Assembly: GCF_018063565.1 (NCBI RefSeq) | Contig: NZ_JAGPBB010000002.1 | Location: 1-64,000, forward strand | Direction of reading: 5' to 3' | Length of the DNA stretch: 64,000 bases | From: Rhodoferax sp. | Lineage (GTDB): Bacteria > Pseudomonadota > Gammaproteobacteria > Burkholderiales > Burkholderiaceae_C | Part shown: piece after piece, positions 1 through 7,866 of the stretch | Numbering within the stretch: the first letter of the stretch is position 1 | Layout: every line of letters begins with the position of its first letter | Position numbers and translations under genes: made by a program | Notes under the pieces: model-generated | What the model saw: the letters and a program-made list of their open reading frames with translations, nothing else | Databases searched by the model: none | What the model was told of the DNA's origin: nothing

Positions 1-2
1 GT

Positions 3-962
3 TACAGCAGCCTGACCCCGGCCATCTGCACCGTGCAGACCAGCAGCGGCGTGATCACCAGTCTGGCCCCGGGCAACTGCAGCATTGCAGCCAACCAGCC
101 CGGTGATGCCAACTACAACGCCGCCGCCCAAGTCAGCCAGACTCTGACCGTGGCCGACAGTGGCGCGGCCGTCACGCCACCGGGGGTGCCCACAGCGGTG
201 GCGGCCAGTCTGGGTGTGGTGGCCAATACGGTGGAAGTCCGCTTTGTTGGCCCGGCGGTTAGTGGTGGCAGCCCCATCACCGGCTACAGCGTGGTCTCCA
301 GCCCCGTGGGCCTGAGCGGCAGCGGAAACGCCTCGCCGATCAGGGTGACTTGCCCGACCGACTGCACCGGCTACAGCTTCACAGTGCAAGCCAGCAACAA
401 AGCAGGTGCCAGTGCGCTATCAGCCCCGGCCGAGGTGCTGACGGACTACCAGATCAAGTCCACTTTTTTTGAGCCCGATACCCAGCCCCAAGACACCATC
501 TTTACCGGCAGCTTCACACTCAATTCGACCACCCGCACCGTCACGGGCCTGAGCGGACTGCTGACCGAGTCAATGACCGGCCCGCCGATGATCACCGTGC
601 CACTCACCTACCAGCTCGCATCGGTCAGCGACGGCCAGGGCGGTTTGCTGGTGAGCAGTTTTGCGCTGAACACCACCAACGTCTATTCAGAGGGTGGTTT
701 TGCTGCCAATTCCGAGGGCTTTTACTACGGCTTTCCAACGGCCAAACACCCTGGTGCCCCCGGCGGAGTTGGCAATGCATTTGTGACGGTTTACATCAAC
801 CCGGCCGACCCCACGGCGGCGCTGACCACCGCGCAAATCAATCAGCTGGTGTACGGCGACTGCTACCCCGGCGGCATGATGGGCGACACCTGCATGACCG
901 GCTACCGGGGGCGCGGCACCATGGGCGGCTACCCGGTGGCACAGGTGATCACCCGCCGCTAG
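3..962 (+). CDS. Surface/secreted protein with Ig-like and FN3-type domains (5' partial)
   Basis: The reading frame is open from the window edge, so the N-terminus is missing. The visible part begins with the end of a bacterial Ig-like repeat (SLAPGNCSIAANQPGDANYN, about residues 20-40). A fibronectin type III-like unit follows (PPGVPTAV through SAPAEVLT, roughly 60-145). The last 170 residues form an unrecognised C-terminal domain containing FTGSFTLNSTTRTVTG and a short Cys/Gly/Met-rich end (YGDCYPGGMMGDTCMTGYRG). Such Ig/FN3 arrays are typical of extracellular adhesin-like proteins. The ligand or role cannot be told from this fragment. It ends in TAG, and the next gene starts 174 bases on. 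Confidence 0.7.
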   Translation, partial: YSSLTPAICTVQTSSGVITSLAPGNCSIAANQPGDANYNAAAQVSQTLTVADSGAAVTPPGVPTAVAASLGVVANTVEVRFVGPAVSGGSPITGYSVVSSPVGLSGSGNASPIRVTCPTDCTGYSFTVQASNKAGASALSAPAEVLTDYQIKSTFFEPDTQPQDTIFTGSFTLNSTTRTVTGLSGLLTESMTGPPMITVPLTYQLASVSDGQGGLLVSSFALNTTNVYSEGGFAANSEGFYYGFPTAKHPGAPGGVGNAFVTVYINPADPTAALTTAQINQLVYGDCYPGGMMGDTCMTGYRGRGTMGGYPVAQVITRR

Positions 963-1043
963 GCAACATAATTGCCCATCAGGAGCAATGCGAGCGTTGG
1001 ATTGGCGGGGGAAATGTTCTGTCGGCACCATTAATGCAATTGT

Positions 1044-1066
1044 GTTGCGTTAGAATCTAACGCAAC
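1044..1066. promoter_or_regulatory. 23-bp perfect palindrome upstream of zinc-binding receptor gene (candidate Zur-type operator)
   Basis: Two perfect 10-base arms, GTTGCGTTAG and CTAACGCAAC, are separated by AAT. The element lies about 70 bases upstream of the ATG of the zinc-type solute-binding protein. Size and symmetry fit a dimeric repressor operator. The core GTTA-N5-TAAC resembles Fur-family (Zur) sites, but Zur binding is inferred from the downstream gene, not shown. Confidence 0.5.
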
Positions 1067-1136
1067 CAAGTTGCAGTAAGACACCAGTCTTTTGGTGCAC
1101 GCTGGTTTGGCGCCCCCACTTCTGACAAGGAACTCC

Positions 1137-2045
1137 ATGAAACGCACCACCCTCAAGTTGTTGGCCCTGTCTGCCTTTGCAGCCAGTGGTCTGTTGACCA
1201 CTTACGCCCGCGCCGTTGAGCCAGTCCCCGTGGTGGCCTCGTTCAGCATCCTCGGTGATTTGGTCAAGGTGGTGGGTGGTGACCGGGTTGCCGTCAGCAC
1301 GCTGGTGGGTCCGGACGCCGACGCGCATGCGTTCGAACCCAAGCCGTCTGACGCCAAGATCCTGCTGGCCAGCAAACTGATGGTCGTCAATGGGCTGCAC
1401 TTTGAGCCTTGGGCCGAGAAACTGGCCAAGTCGGCCAACTTCAAGGGCGACATTGTGGTGACATCCAAAGGCGTCAAACCGCGTGCCATGCCTGACGAAG
1501 AAGGGCATGGCCACGACACCGACCCGCACGCCTGGCAGAACCCCAATAACGTGATCCTTTATGTGCGCAGTATTGCCGCCGGTCTGGCCAAGGCCGATGC
1601 CAGCGGCGCGGCCACCTACAAGGCCAATGCCGAAGCCTATGTGAAAGAACTGCAGGCGCTCGATGCCAGCATCAGGACCCAACTGGCCGCCATTCCCATG
1701 GCCAAGCGCAAGGTCATCACTTCGCACGACGCGTTTGGCTATTTCGCCGCGCAATACAAGGTAACGTTTTTGGCACCACAAGGGGTTAACACCGATGCCG
1801 AGCCCAGCGCCAAAGAGGTAGCGCAGCTGATCCGGCAGATCAAGCGCGAAAAGGTTCGGGCGGTGTTTATTGAAAACATGCGCAACCCCAAAATGCTGGA
1901 GCAGCTCAGCAAGGATGCCGGTGCGACGGTGGGTGGAGCACTTTATTCAGATGCCTTGTCGGGTGGTGACCCGGCGGGATCCACTTACCTCAAGATGATG
2001 AACCACAACCTGATGCAATTGGTGGCCGGGATGAAGTTGAACTGA
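1137..2045 (+). CDS. Zinc ABC transporter periplasmic substrate-binding protein (ZnuA-like, cluster A-I)
   Basis: A 302-residue protein of the TroA/ZnuA family. It has an N-terminal signal peptide (MKRTTLKLLALSAFAASGLL, processed near YARA-VEP). The expected four metal ligands are visible: H64 (DADAHAFEP), H131 (DPHAWQ), H197 (TSHDAFGYF) and D272 (YSDALSG). A histidine at the third position, where manganese receptors have Glu, points to zinc. The His-rich loop is short (EEGHGHDTD, 121-129). The ATG at 1137 is chosen because AAGGA precedes it; an upstream in-frame GTG would add 15 residues before the signal. No permease or ATPase gene is adjacent, so the membrane partners must be encoded elsewhere. 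Confidence 0.85.
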   Translation: MKRTTLKLLALSAFAASGLLTTYARAVEPVPVVASFSILGDLVKVVGGDRVAVSTLVGPDADAHAFEPKPSDAKILLASKLMVVNGLHFEPWAEKLAKSANFKGDIVVTSKGVKPRAMPDEEGHGHDTDPHAWQNPNNVILYVRSIAAGLAKADASGAATYKANAEAYVKELQALDASIRTQLAAIPMAKRKVITSHDAFGYFAAQYKVTFLAPQGVNTDAEPSAKEVAQLIRQIKREKVRAVFIENMRNPKMLEQLSKDAGATVGGALYSDALSGGDPAGSTYLKMMNHNLMQLVAGMKLN

Positions 2046-2057
2046 CTTGCGGGTCGT

Positions 2058-2993
2058 TCATGGGGTAGAGATGATCAGTCGGCGCAACTGCATCCATTGG
2101 GTGTGGGTCAATGGATGGATACGGATCTCGCCGCCCTGGCCGGCGCGGACCTGATGCTCGCTGATGTCCCATCGTTCACCGGTGGCGGTCTCGACCGTGA
2201 ATTGGACCGCCGCGACTCGCTGTTCAGGCAGGATCCGGTTATTGGATGAGCTGATCGCGCCGGCGCTCTCCCGGGCGTCTTGCGGGGCGTCGTGTCGGTT
2301 GAGTGTGTCACTGTCAGCTGCAGTTGGCGTTGGCAGCGCACGCAGGGTGGCCAGCAAGGCCATTGCCCTGTCTGTTGCCAGCGTGTGCGTTTTCCCGTCG
2401 ATGCTGACACGCACATCATGACGATCCACTGAACGGGTGGGCGGCGCAGGTGATGTCTTGGCGGCAAGTGTGGGCTGAGGTATCGCTGCCTCGGCGGCAC
2501 GGGCTGGTTTGGGCACGGCAGTGGGCGTCGGTGCAGGTGCCGCTGGCAGCGGCTCTTGTGTGGTAGCGGCGACTGGCGTTGGGGCCGCAGCGGTCATCGC
2601 GGCCCGTGTGCCCTCGGCCGCAGGCGGCGAAACCGTGTCGCCCTGCGGTTGCGCTTCTGGCAGGTCGCGGCCAGCCCACATGACCGTGATCAGACTGGCA
2701 ATCAGCACGCTGGCCAATGCGCCCGCCCATGGAGCCCGGTCGCCAGGGTGCCCGAACAGCCAGCGCCACCCACTGAGTCTGGGTTTGGCATGACGTGGCG
2801 TCGGTGTTGCTTTGGTGGCGGCTTCGGTTGGAGCCGATGTGTTGTGCAGTGCTTGCTTGGCCGCCTGCAGAACGCTGGCGCCCAGTGCTGCATCGGGTTG
2901 CAGGTGCGCGTCGGGCATGTGCCGAAGTGCCTGCACCAGGCGGGCGTCGCGCAGCGCATCTTCTTGCGTGGACGGGTTGGGCTGTGGGTTCAT
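2058..2993 (-). CDS. Membrane anti-sigma factor-like protein, partner of the ECF sigma factor
   Basis: A 311-residue protein whose ATG overlaps the stop of the upstream sigma gene (ATGA, 2990-2993), so the two are translationally coupled. Residues 1-85 are a charged cytoplasmic segment, about 89-107 a single membrane helix (WAGALASVLIASLITVMW). A long Ala/Pro/Thr-rich linker then leads to a C-terminal domain (VRVSIDGKTHTLATDRAMALL through HTQWMQLRRLI) that would be periplasmic. This is the usual layout of transmembrane anti-sigma factors, though no zinc-binding ASD motif is seen. Function is inferred from topology and position. Confidence 0.65.
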   Translation of the reverse strand: MNPQPNPSTQEDALRDARLVQALRHMPDAHLQPDAALGASVLQAAKQALHNTSAPTEAATKATPTPRHAKPRLSGWRWLFGHPGDRAPWAGALASVLIASLITVMWAGRDLPEAQPQGDTVSPPAAEGTRAAMTAAAPTPVAATTQEPLPAAPAPTPTAVPKPARAAEAAIPQPTLAAKTSPAPPTRSVDRHDVRVSIDGKTHTLATDRAMALLATLRALPTPTAADSDTLNRHDAPQDARESAGAISSSNNRILPEQRVAAVQFTVETATGERWDISEHQVRAGQGGEIRIHPLTHTQWMQLRRLIISTP

Positions 2994-3619
2994 GGTCGTC
3001 CTGTGGCCAGGGGCCACTCGTCCAGGTAGGCACCCATGCAGCCGCGCAGCTTGCTCATGGCATAGCGAAGCCGGCTCTTGGCGGCCTCTAGCGCAATTTG
3101 CAGGGTGGTGGCCATTTCTTGCAGGCTGCAGTCGTCTTCGTGATGCAGCAGGAAGGCGGCGCGCTGGGCGTGTGGCAACTGGTCCAGGCAACGCATCAAC
3201 TGCTGGCCGGCGGCGCGCCAGTGCGCCGTGTCTTCGCTGCTGGGGTTGCTGCTGCCCAGGTTCGATTGCAGCCAGTCCATGGACGCGTCGCAGTCGCCGT
3301 CATCGGGCGCGAGATCACTTTGCAGCACCTCGCGCCCGCTCTTGCGGAGGCGGTCCAGGCAGGTGTTGTGGGCAATGGCAAAGGCCCAGGTGGTCCAGCG
3401 CGCCTGGCCGGGTTCAAACCGCGCGCGCGCCTGGATGATCTTCATCCAGGTGTCCTGAAAAACTTCATCGGCCTGAGCCGCAAGCGCTGACCCCAACACG
3501 CGGCGCACAAAACGAAACAGATGGCCTTCATGGCGGCGGTACAAGATCTCAAAGGCCGTGGCCTCTCCGCGGGCATAAGCCAGCATCAGTTCGTCGTCGG
3601 TCAGGTCGGTCCAGCGCAT
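2990..3619 (-). CDS. ECF-family RNA polymerase sigma factor
   Basis: A 209-residue sigma-70 family protein of extracytoplasmic-function type, with only regions 2 and 4. Region 2 covers about residues 8-95 (AFEILYRRHEGHLFRFVRRV, then DEVFQDTWMKI and WTTWAFAIAHNTCLDRLRK). Region 4 covers about 145-200 (LPHAQRAAFLLHHEDDCSLQEMA, then AAKSRLRYAMSKLR). It is followed by an overlapping anti-sigma gene. Its own upstream region carries TTGACCCC-N16-CGTATCACT, almost the same as the motif before the divergent vWA gene, which suggests autoregulation and direct control of that gene. Confidence 0.9.
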   Translation of the reverse strand: MRWTDLTDDELMLAYARGEATAFEILYRRHEGHLFRFVRRVLGSALAAQADEVFQDTWMKIIQARARFEPGQARWTTWAFAIAHNTCLDRLRKSGREVLQSDLAPDDGDCDASMDWLQSNLGSSNPSSEDTAHWRAAGQQLMRCLDQLPHAQRAAFLLHHEDDCSLQEMATTLQIALEAAKSRLRYAMSKLRGCMGAYLDEWPLATGRP

Positions 3620-3671
3620 CGCGGTATTGTCACTCCGGGTGGGCGGCGTCGGCCTGGGTTGCCGGGCACCA

Positions 3672-3704
3672 AGTGATACGTCGGGGGCACCCCTGTGGGG
3701 TCAA
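3672..3704 (-). promoter_or_regulatory. Candidate ECF promoter driving sigma/anti-sigma operon
   Basis: On the minus strand TTGACCCC (3697-3704), exactly 16 bases, then CGTATCACT (3672-3680). An AAC/ACC-type -35 and a CGT-type -10 with 16-base spacing are typical of ECF promoters. The sigma ATG lies about 50 bases further on. The match to the plus-strand element at 3735-3767 is 15 of 17 defined positions. Confidence 0.65.
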
Positions 3705-3734
3705 TTGGCGTCGAAGAAGAATATTTTCAGATGG

Positions 3735-3767
3735 TTAACCCCGGTGCTGCACCCGGCGCGTATCAGT
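3735..3767 (+). promoter_or_regulatory. Candidate ECF promoter driving the vWA-domain gene
   Basis: Plus-strand TTAACCCC (3735-3742), 16 bases, then CGTATCAGT (3759-3767), 40 bases before the vWA ATG at 3808. It mirrors the minus-strand element 3672-3704. Two independent copies with identical spacing in one divergent region argue for recognition by the adjacent ECF sigma factor. Confidence 0.65.
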
Positions 3768-3807
3768 CCTGCACGAATCATTTTTTTGTTCCAACCAGGA
3801 GTACACC

Positions 3808-5346
3808 ATGCGTCATCCCATTTTTCAACGACATCTGATCGGCCTGATCATTGGTGCGCAACTTGCAATCTACACGGGTGTGGCCGTGAGTGCGGCTGCA
3901 TCCGACAATGAATGGCCTGTTGCATCCCAGCCGACCGCTGCGGCAACCCAACGGCCCCCTGCATCAACCCAATGGCCTGGCGCAGCGCCGATGCCGGCAT
4001 TTGGACCCTTGACGGTGCGTCCCAACTTTCAGGCACCTTCGGCAACCAGCTGCTCCTCCGGCATTCGTACGCGCCAGCTACCCGAACGCCAGGCAGCGCC
4101 GGGCTTTGGGCTATGGCCCCGGGATGTTTGGCCCCGCTCCGAGGTGCGCGGTCGTGATGCCAGGGCGGCGGGCGTCGTGTCGCCTGCCGTGGCGTCGGCC
4201 AAAGCCATGAACGAAGTGGCCAGTGCAAACAGCTCCTCAGATGCCCTCGCTGCCGCACCAGCGCCACTGCAGCAAGCCGAGCGGCGTGCGCAGCAAACTG
4301 CGGCCAATCCGATGGTCACGGCGGGTGTGGTGGATGACAACGCCAATTTTGCCGAATACCTGGCCTATCGGCAGCGCACCCAGGTGGCGCACCGGCCGCT
4401 GGACATTGCCGAGCGCTACCTGCTGCAGGTGCGCGACGCCACCGGGCGCAGCGTGCCGGACGCCGAAGTGCGGGTGCAGTCGCCAGGCGGACGGGCGATG
4501 TGGGCGCGCACCGACGCCGGTGGCCAGGTCTGGCTGTCGCCCGACGCCTTTGATGCCAGCCGTGCCAGCACCTATCAGGTCAGCGTGCGCAAGCCGGGCC
4601 GCTGGGGCATGACGCAGGCCACTGCGTTCCTGCAGCGCGGCCAGAAAAGCGCGGTCGACGTGACGCTGGACGCGGTCACACCGCAGCGCGCCCAGTTGGA
4701 CCTGGTGTTTTTGATTGACGCCACCGGTTCCATGGGCGACGAGATCGACAAGCTCAAAACCACCCTGCGCACCATTGCCGCCGAGGTGGCCAAGTTGCCG
4801 GCACAACCCGACCTGTGTTTTGGTCTGGTGGCCTACCGCGACAAGGGCGACCAGTTTGAGCTGCGCAGCCACGACCTGACCCGCGACCTGGGCGCGTTTC
4901 AGGGGGTGCTGAACCAGTTGCGCGCGGGTGGCGGTGGCGACTACCCCGAAGCCATGAATGAAGCCTTGCACGATACAGTGCACAACCTGAGCTGGCGCGG
5001 CAACAACACAACCCGGATGGTGTTTTTGCTGGCCGATGCACCGCCGCACCTGGACTACGGCGGCCCTCAGTACGACGACGACATGCAGGCAGCGCTGGGC
5101 AAAGGCATCAAGGTGTTCAGCGTGGGTGCCAGCGGACTGGAGGCGCAGGGCGAATACATCCAGCGCCAGATTGCACAGTACACCGGTGGCAAGTTTGTTT
5201 TTCTCACCTACGCCCAGGCCAACAACCCCGCCAGCGGCCCGGGCCGTGAGACAGTTCACGATGTGCAGAACTACAGCGTCGACAGTCTGGACCGGTTGAT
5301 CGTGCGTCTGGTGCGTGAAGATCTTGCCCGGCTGGGCAAGGGTTGA
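3808..5346 (+). CDS. Secreted von Willebrand factor A domain protein
   Basis: A 512-residue exported protein. A signal peptide (LIGLIIGAQLAIYTGVAVSA, about 10-29) is followed by a Pro/Ala-rich low-complexity stretch. Next is an Ig- or carboxypeptidase-regulatory-like beta domain (YLLQVRDATGRSVPDAEVRV, about 205-290), then a vWA domain from about 298. The MIDAS motif DATGSMG begins at D304, with later conserved positions in GLVAYRDKGD and FLLADAPPH. Such proteins bind ligands through a metal ion at the cell surface or periplasm. CAGGAG precedes the ATG. It is divergent from the sigma/anti-sigma pair and shares their promoter motif, so it is likely a regulon member; what it binds is unknown. 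Confidence 0.8.
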   Translation: MRHPIFQRHLIGLIIGAQLAIYTGVAVSAAASDNEWPVASQPTAAATQRPPASTQWPGAAPMPAFGPLTVRPNFQAPSATSCSSGIRTRQLPERQAAPGFGLWPRDVWPRSEVRGRDARAAGVVSPAVASAKAMNEVASANSSSDALAAAPAPLQQAERRAQQTAANPMVTAGVVDDNANFAEYLAYRQRTQVAHRPLDIAERYLLQVRDATGRSVPDAEVRVQSPGGRAMWARTDAGGQVWLSPDAFDASRASTYQVSVRKPGRWGMTQATAFLQRGQKSAVDVTLDAVTPQRAQLDLVFLIDATGSMGDEIDKLKTTLRTIAAEVAKLPAQPDLCFGLVAYRDKGDQFELRSHDLTRDLGAFQGVLNQLRAGGGGDYPEAMNEALHDTVHNLSWRGNNTTRMVFLLADAPPHLDYGGPQYDDDMQAALGKGIKVFSVGASGLEAQGEYIQRQIAQYTGGKFVFLTYAQANNPASGPGRETVHDVQNYSVDSLDRLIVRLVREDLARLGKG

Positions 5347-5463
5347 GCGTGCCGCTCTCGGGGATTCACTGGTCCAACGGCGCCCAAGGTTTGGGTAAGT
5401 TCAGCGCCAGCAGTTGATCCAGGTCATATCTATTAGCGGGCGGTGATGGAACAATCGCGCCAT

Positions 5464-5832
5464 ATGTCGCTCCTGCATACCCTGCGCAACACCCCCTGGA
5501 TGGCCAAATTGGCGCTGCTGTGGTTTGCCCTGACGCTCGGGGTCGCGGTGGCCAGTCCGTTGGTCAACCCGCAGGACGACCTGGTGATCTGCACCTCGGC
5601 GGGCATGGTCAAGGTCAAGCTCCATGCCGATGGCTCGATCAGCACCGAGCCCAGCAGCGAGCTGACTTGCCCGCTGTGCGTGGTGGGTGGCGCAGCGCCG
5701 CCCGCTTTTGTCAGCCTGCAACCTGCGCCGCTGCAGGCGCTGGCGGATGTGCTGCCATGGCCAGTGGCAGTGCACGTCGCCACCTCAACGGCTGCACCGC
5801 CGCCTTCGCGCGGACCTCCGGTCTTTTTATAG
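5464..5832 (+). CDS. DUF2946-family small exported protein, copy 1
   Basis: A 122-residue protein with a membrane/signal segment (MAKLALLWFALTLGVAVASP) and the DUF2946 hallmark cysteines: ICTSAGM and CPLCVV. About four-fifths of the first 80 residues match copy 2 at 13681-14049; the tails differ but both end in PPPSRGPP. The start is placed at 5464 to match copy 2; an in-frame ATG 21 bases upstream would add seven residues. AACAAT lies 8 bases before the ATG with no clear Shine-Dalgarno. DUF2946 genes often sit beside copper genes, and here an SCO gene follows. The TAG stop lies inside a dispersed repeat. Confidence 0.75.
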   Translation: MSLLHTLRNTPWMAKLALLWFALTLGVAVASPLVNPQDDLVICTSAGMVKVKLHADGSISTEPSSELTCPLCVVGGAAPPAFVSLQPAPLQALADVLPWPVAVHVATSTAAPPPSRGPPVFL

Positions 5833-5890
5833 CAATTTATTTTGTAGCGGTCAGCGCATGCCAGATATGGGCTAGAGGCTGATTTGATCT
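5826..5890 (+). repeat. Dispersed intergenic repeat, copy A
   Basis: Contains TTTTGTAGCGGTCAGCGCAT and GGGCTAGAGGCTGATTTGAT. It shares the layout TAGC...GCGC...ATAAGGGCTAGAGGCT with the copies at 14050, 14164, 16628 and, inverted, 29631, 47661 and 53994. Its left edge overlaps the stop codon of the DUF2946 gene. Confidence 0.6.
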
Positions 5891-5947
5891 GCAATCTGCG
5901 CCTTTGCCGGGTGCCCGTCCGTTCCGTCCAACGCTTTTGAGTTGTCC

Positions 5948-6574
5948 ATGTCCATGCGCTTCGATTCCATAGCCGTCCTTGGCTCCAGCAGCCGCCGTGC
6001 CTGGCTGGGCGGCTTGGCGGTGGCGGCCATGGCGTGGGGCTGCGCGCCCAGCGACAAGCCGGTACCGCACAGCCTGGACATCACGGGTGCGGCCTATGGT
6101 AAGGATTTCAGTTTGACGGACGCGCAGGGCCAGGCACGCACGCTGGCCGATTTCCGGGGCAAGGTGGTGTTGCTGTTTTTTGGCTTCACCCAATGCCCGG
6201 ATGTCTGCCCGACGGCGCTGGCGGCTGCTGTGGAGGTGTTGCAAACGCTGGGGGAAGACGCCAGCAAGGTGCAAGTGCTGTTTGTCAGCCTGGACCCGGA
6301 GCGTGACACCCCAGCCATTTTGCAAGCTTATGTGAGCAGCTTTCACCCCAGCTTTATTGGCCTGAGCACCGACCTGCCTCGCACCACGGAAACCGCAGCG
6401 TATTTCAAGGTGTATTTCCGCAAGGTTCCCATGGGTGGCAGCTACACCCTGGACCACAGCGCCATCACCTATGTGTTTGATACCGCTGGTCAGTTGCGGC
6501 TGGCTTCCCCCCCCGGCCAGCAGTCTGCACGGCTGGCTGCGGATGTCCGGCAGCTTCTCAACGCTCCGGCCTGA
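5948..6574 (+). CDS. SCO1/SenC family copper chaperone/thiol protein
   Basis: A 208-residue SCO protein. It has a short N-terminal membrane or lipoprotein signal (AWLGGLAVAAMAWGCAPSD), then a thioredoxin-like fold with the copper-binding motif CPDVCP and the distal histidine in LDHSAITY. SCO proteins deliver copper to, or reduce, the CuA site of cytochrome oxidase, and related proteins serve other cuproenzymes at the periplasmic face. In-frame starts are TTG 5942, ATG 5948 and ATG 5954; 5948 is taken, with no strong ribosome-binding site to decide. It lies 60 bases before the NosL operon and may be transcribed with it. Confidence 0.88.
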   Translation: MSMRFDSIAVLGSSSRRAWLGGLAVAAMAWGCAPSDKPVPHSLDITGAAYGKDFSLTDAQGQARTLADFRGKVVLLFFGFTQCPDVCPTALAAAVEVLQTLGEDASKVQVLFVSLDPERDTPAILQAYVSSFHPSFIGLSTDLPRTTETAAYFKVYFRKVPMGGSYTLDHSAITYVFDTAGQLRLASPPGQQSARLAADVRQLLNAPA

Positions 6575-6634
6575 CCACGGTGCGTTTGTATTATTTTCAA
6601 CCGGTCAATCATTTTCTTTCACAAGGAGTTCAAC

Positions 6635-7285
6635 ATGAACAAAACCCCATTCAATCGCCGCGACTTGCTTAAAACCGCCTCGGTCAGCGCGCTGGCACTC
6701 GGCAGCACCAGCGCCGCCCTGGCACAAGACCCCGGCAAGCCCGGTATGCCGCCGACCCAATGGTCTGATGCCTATGGCCCGGTGGCCAATCTGCCCAAAG
6801 ACAAAGACCCGCTGACCAAGGAACTCGAAAAATACCCGCGCTGCCGCTACTGTGGCATGGAGCGCGCCAAGTTCAGCCACACCCGCCATCTGCTGGTGTA
6901 CGAGGACGACAGTGTCGAAGGCACATGCTCGTTGCACTGCTCAGCCATCAGCCTGGCACTCAACATGGACCGTGGTCCCAAAGTCATTTATGCCGGTGAT
7001 GCCGGTGCCGCAGGGGACATCAAGCCCCTGGTGGCGGTTGACAAGATGCACTATGTGGTGGACCCCAGCAAACCCGGCACCATGACCAAGGTCAGCAACT
7101 CGGCCTACGTCAATCGCGCCGCTGCTGAAGCCGCCGCAGGTGCCGAGGCTCCCAGCAAAGCCGGCGCGAAGATTGTTGATTTCAATGCCGCCTTGACCAG
7201 CGCATACCTGGTGATGGCTGAAGACACCGTCATGCTGCGCAAACGGCGCGGCGAAATGCGCAAAAAACTGGCTGCTGGCGCCTGA
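6635..7285 (+). CDS. NosL-family protein with Tat signal (first of two)
   Basis: A 216-residue protein opening with a twin-arginine signal (NRRDLLKTASVSALALGS). After it come CRYCGMERAKF, CSLHC and a DGAKD-like region typical of NosL copper-binding accessory proteins of nitrous oxide reductase. AAGGAG precedes the ATG. Unlike classical NosL it has no lipobox, and it has a C-terminal Ala-rich linker and a basic tail (MLRKRRGEMRKKL). It starts a tight run of genes to 11070 (gaps of 5, -1, 19, 13 and -4 bases). The role, copper delivery to a periplasmic enzyme, is inferred from the family; no nosZ is in the window. Confidence 0.75.
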   Translation: MNKTPFNRRDLLKTASVSALALGSTSAALAQDPGKPGMPPTQWSDAYGPVANLPKDKDPLTKELEKYPRCRYCGMERAKFSHTRHLLVYEDDSVEGTCSLHCSAISLALNMDRGPKVIYAGDAGAAGDIKPLVAVDKMHYVVDPSKPGTMTKVSNSAYVNRAAAEAAAGAEAPSKAGAKIVDFNAALTSAYLVMAEDTVMLRKRRGEMRKKLAAGA

Positions 7286-7290
7286 TCGCC

Positions 7291-7866
7291 ATGTGCCACA
7301 CCTGCCCAGAAGCGGGTGCGGCGCAGCCCTTGCCAGACCAGGCCAGGGCTGCTGTTGCACACCCACTGAGTCGCCGCATCGTATTAGGGACGCTGGCGGT
7401 GGCCTTTGGCACGCTCGCCACCGGCCAAGCCGCGCACGCCAAGCCGGTGAAGCTGCCGGCACCTGGCCCGCGCGACACCTGCCCGGTGTGCGGCATGTTT
7501 GTTGCACCCTACCCGTACTGGATTGCCACCGTGCTATGGCGCGATGGCAAAGCGGTGCATTTTGACGGGGCCAAAGACTTCTTCAAGTACCTGCAGGATT
7601 TGAAAAAGTACGAGCCCGGCCGTGCCCTGGCCGAGATCAACGCCATGGGGGTCACCGACTACTACGCCACCGGGCGCATTGATGCCGGGCAGGCGTATTA
7701 CGTCATCGGCTCGGATGTTCTGGGGCCGATGGGCCACGAGCTGGTGCCACACGACACGCAAGCCGAGGCCAAAGAGTTCATGACCGACCACAGCGGCAAA
7801 CGCGTCGTGCGCTTTGCCGAAGTCACCCAGGCGATGCTGCTGGGGCTGGACGGCGGCAAGTTCTGA
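7291..7866 (+). CDS. NosL-family protein (second of two)
   Basis: A 191-residue NosL homologue with the clear family core CPVCGMFVAPYPYWIATV, then VHFDGAKDFFKYL and YYVIGSDVLGPMGHEL. The N-terminus is odd: MCHTCPEAG, a CxxC, precedes a Tat-like export signal (LSRRIVLGTLAVAFGTL). If the start is right, a cysteine pair sits on the cytoplasmic side before export. No other ATG occurs before the signal. The stop overlaps the ATG of the next gene by one base. NosL proteins bind Cu(I) and help load nitrous oxide reductase; here the target is unknown. Confidence 0.85.
   Translation: MCHTCPEAGAAQPLPDQARAAVAHPLSRRIVLGTLAVAFGTLATGQAAHAKPVKLPAPGPRDTCPVCGMFVAPYPYWIATVLWRDGKAVHFDGAKDFFKYLQDLKKYEPGRALAEINAMGVTDYYATGRIDAGQAYYVIGSDVLGPMGHELVPHDTQAEAKEFMTDHSGKRVVRFAEVTQAMLLGLDGGKF

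Noticed and set aside
4237..5259. 340-codon minus-strand frame
   Set aside because: It mirrors the vWA gene; Gly/Val/His-rich composition is typical of an antisense shadow.
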